This document shows, piece after piece, positions 31,941-32,364 of a stretch of 32,364 bases of DNA; positions within the stretch are counted from its first letter, which is position 1, and each line of letters begins with the position of its first letter. A model generated the notes under the pieces. That model was not told the origin of the DNA. It saw only the letters and a program-made list of their open reading frames with translations, and did not search any database. Origin of the DNA: an uncultured Nocardioides sp. (GTDB taxonomy: Bacteria; Actinomycetota; Actinomycetes; Propionibacteriales; Nocardioidaceae); contig NZ_CANKYS010000022.1 in the NCBI RefSeq assembly GCF_947488025.1, forward strand, positions 1 to 32,364. Reading direction: 5' to 3'. Position numbers and translations under genes: made by a program.

Positions 31941-31973
31941 GTGTCGGACGGGCGCTTCAAGCCCGTCCGACAC
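31941..31973 (+). terminator. Perfect terminator hairpin after tyrS
   Basis: GTGTCGGACGGGC (31941-31953) pairs perfectly over 13 bp with GCCCGTCCGACAC (31961-31973) around GCTTCAA, six bases after the tyrS stop. It would insulate tyrS from the downstream rRNA promoter region. Confidence 0.85.
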
Positions 31974-32054
31974 CCCTCCCGCGTCGTCCCACGGGCCCCA
32001 ACAGGCCTCTGACCTGCACAAACGCGAGTGTGCTCGCGGTCACAGCGTTTCGAT

Positions 32055-32083
32055 TTGCGCGATCCGCGGGATCTGCATAATGT
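32055..32083 (+). promoter_or_regulatory. Putative rRNA promoter P1
   Basis: TTGCGC (32055-32060) and TAATGT (32078-32083) are separated by 17 bases; CATAAT (32076-32081) is an overlapping alternative -10. The spacer holds a short dyad (GATCCGCGGGATC). Confidence 0.5.
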
Positions 32084-32211
32084 TCTCTTTGTCGCCAGGG
32101 AGCGGCGGGGAGCAAGACCGGTCAGGTCGGGCTCCCGGCCCCGGGCAGGACAACCCGAAGCGGTCATCGGTCACGGTGACACCACCGGGTCAGAGCGAAA
32201 CAGTCGGGGAT

Positions 32212-32241
32212 TTGCCACGACAGAAAGTCGCTCGCTAGGTT
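32212..32241 (+). promoter_or_regulatory. Putative rRNA promoter P2
   Basis: TTGCCA (32212-32217) and TAGGTT (32236-32241) are 18 bases apart. TAG-type -10 elements are frequent in actinobacterial rRNA promoters. A small hairpin GTTGC-CTCAC-GCAAC follows at about 32248-32262. Confidence 0.4.
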
Positions 32242-32299
32242 TGACCAGTTGCCTCACGCAACCGAGATCCTCACCGGATCGCGATGTGGGTGCGTCTGA

Positions 32300-32325
32300 T
32301 TCTTGAGAACTCAACAGTGTGTTTG
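32300..32325 (+). other. Conserved pre-16S rRNA leader motif
   Basis: TTGAGAACTCAACAGTGTG contains a small dyad (TTGAG-AA-CTCAA) and matches the leader element found just before mature 16S in many actinobacteria. It is thought to take part in processing or antitermination of the rRNA transcript. Confidence 0.75.
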
Positions 32326-32364
32326 ATTAGTCGACGAATTAGTTTGTTATGCCCCGTTGACATC

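Larger units (their letters stand above)
31974..32364 (+). promoter_or_regulatory. Upstream and leader region of a probable rRNA operon
   Basis: No gene is seen in these 391 bases, and AT content rises toward the end. Two promoter candidates are visible (32055-32083 and 32212-32241), followed by TTGAGAACTCAACAGTGTG (32303-32321), a motif highly characteristic of actinobacterial pre-16S leaders. A 16S gene just beyond the window is therefore expected. Confidence 0.75.

Overview
The window looks like chromosomal DNA of a high-GC Gram-positive actinobacterium, probably in or near the Propionibacteriales/Nocardioidaceae (the clade is inferred). Supporting signs are strongly GC-biased codon use, many GTG starts, 4-nt GTGA/ATGA gene overlaps, apparently leaderless regulator genes, a GAF-ANTAR regulator, a CopD-CtaG fusion, and a terminal segment resembling actinobacterial pre-16S rRNA leaders.

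Bases 1-450 hold no convincing gene. They end in the 3' half of a tRNA-Asn-like gene (412-450) without its 5' half, the usual footprint of an integrative element ending at a tRNA attachment site. From about 450 to 14,600 lies an accessory block of metal and envelope redox genes. A DsbA-VKOR disulfide-forming pair (+) faces a translationally coupled minus-strand operon: small membrane protein, CopC, CopD-CtaG, BlaI-type repressor, M56 metallopeptidase. The palindrome TACTA-N7-TAGTA occurs three times: before dsbA-vkor, before the copper operon, and before a two-gene unit encoding a Cys-Cys-Cys mini-protein and a DUF3093 protein. I read this as a local BlaI/M56 regulon joining copper handling to disulfide formation. 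After it come a CzrA-like ArsR sensor with a CDF exporter, a secreted PhoA-type alkaline phosphatase, a frameshifted PepSY membrane protein with a membrane partner, and a MerR regulator coupled to a BASS/ACR3-like transporter, with a 19-bp-spacer MerR promoter.

From about 14,600 to 21,200 the content is more ordinary: a GAF-ANTAR regulator, an unrecognised protein, a PIG-L deacetylase, a DUF1800-DUF1501 pair, a tandem-GNAT acetyltransferase and tRNA-Met(CAT).

From 21,244 to 30,597 two paralogous transmembrane Ser/Thr kinases, with matching promoter spacing, bracket an anaerobic-type operon: a GltD-like NAD(P)/Fe-S oxidoreductase, pyruvate:ferredoxin oxidoreductase and a DHODH-like flavoprotein lacking the catalytic cysteine. 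Two DosR-like boxes lie upstream of this operon, suggesting hypoxia or redox induction.

The right end carries tyrS, its terminator, and about 390 bases of apparent rRNA promoter and leader; a 16S gene probably begins just past the window.
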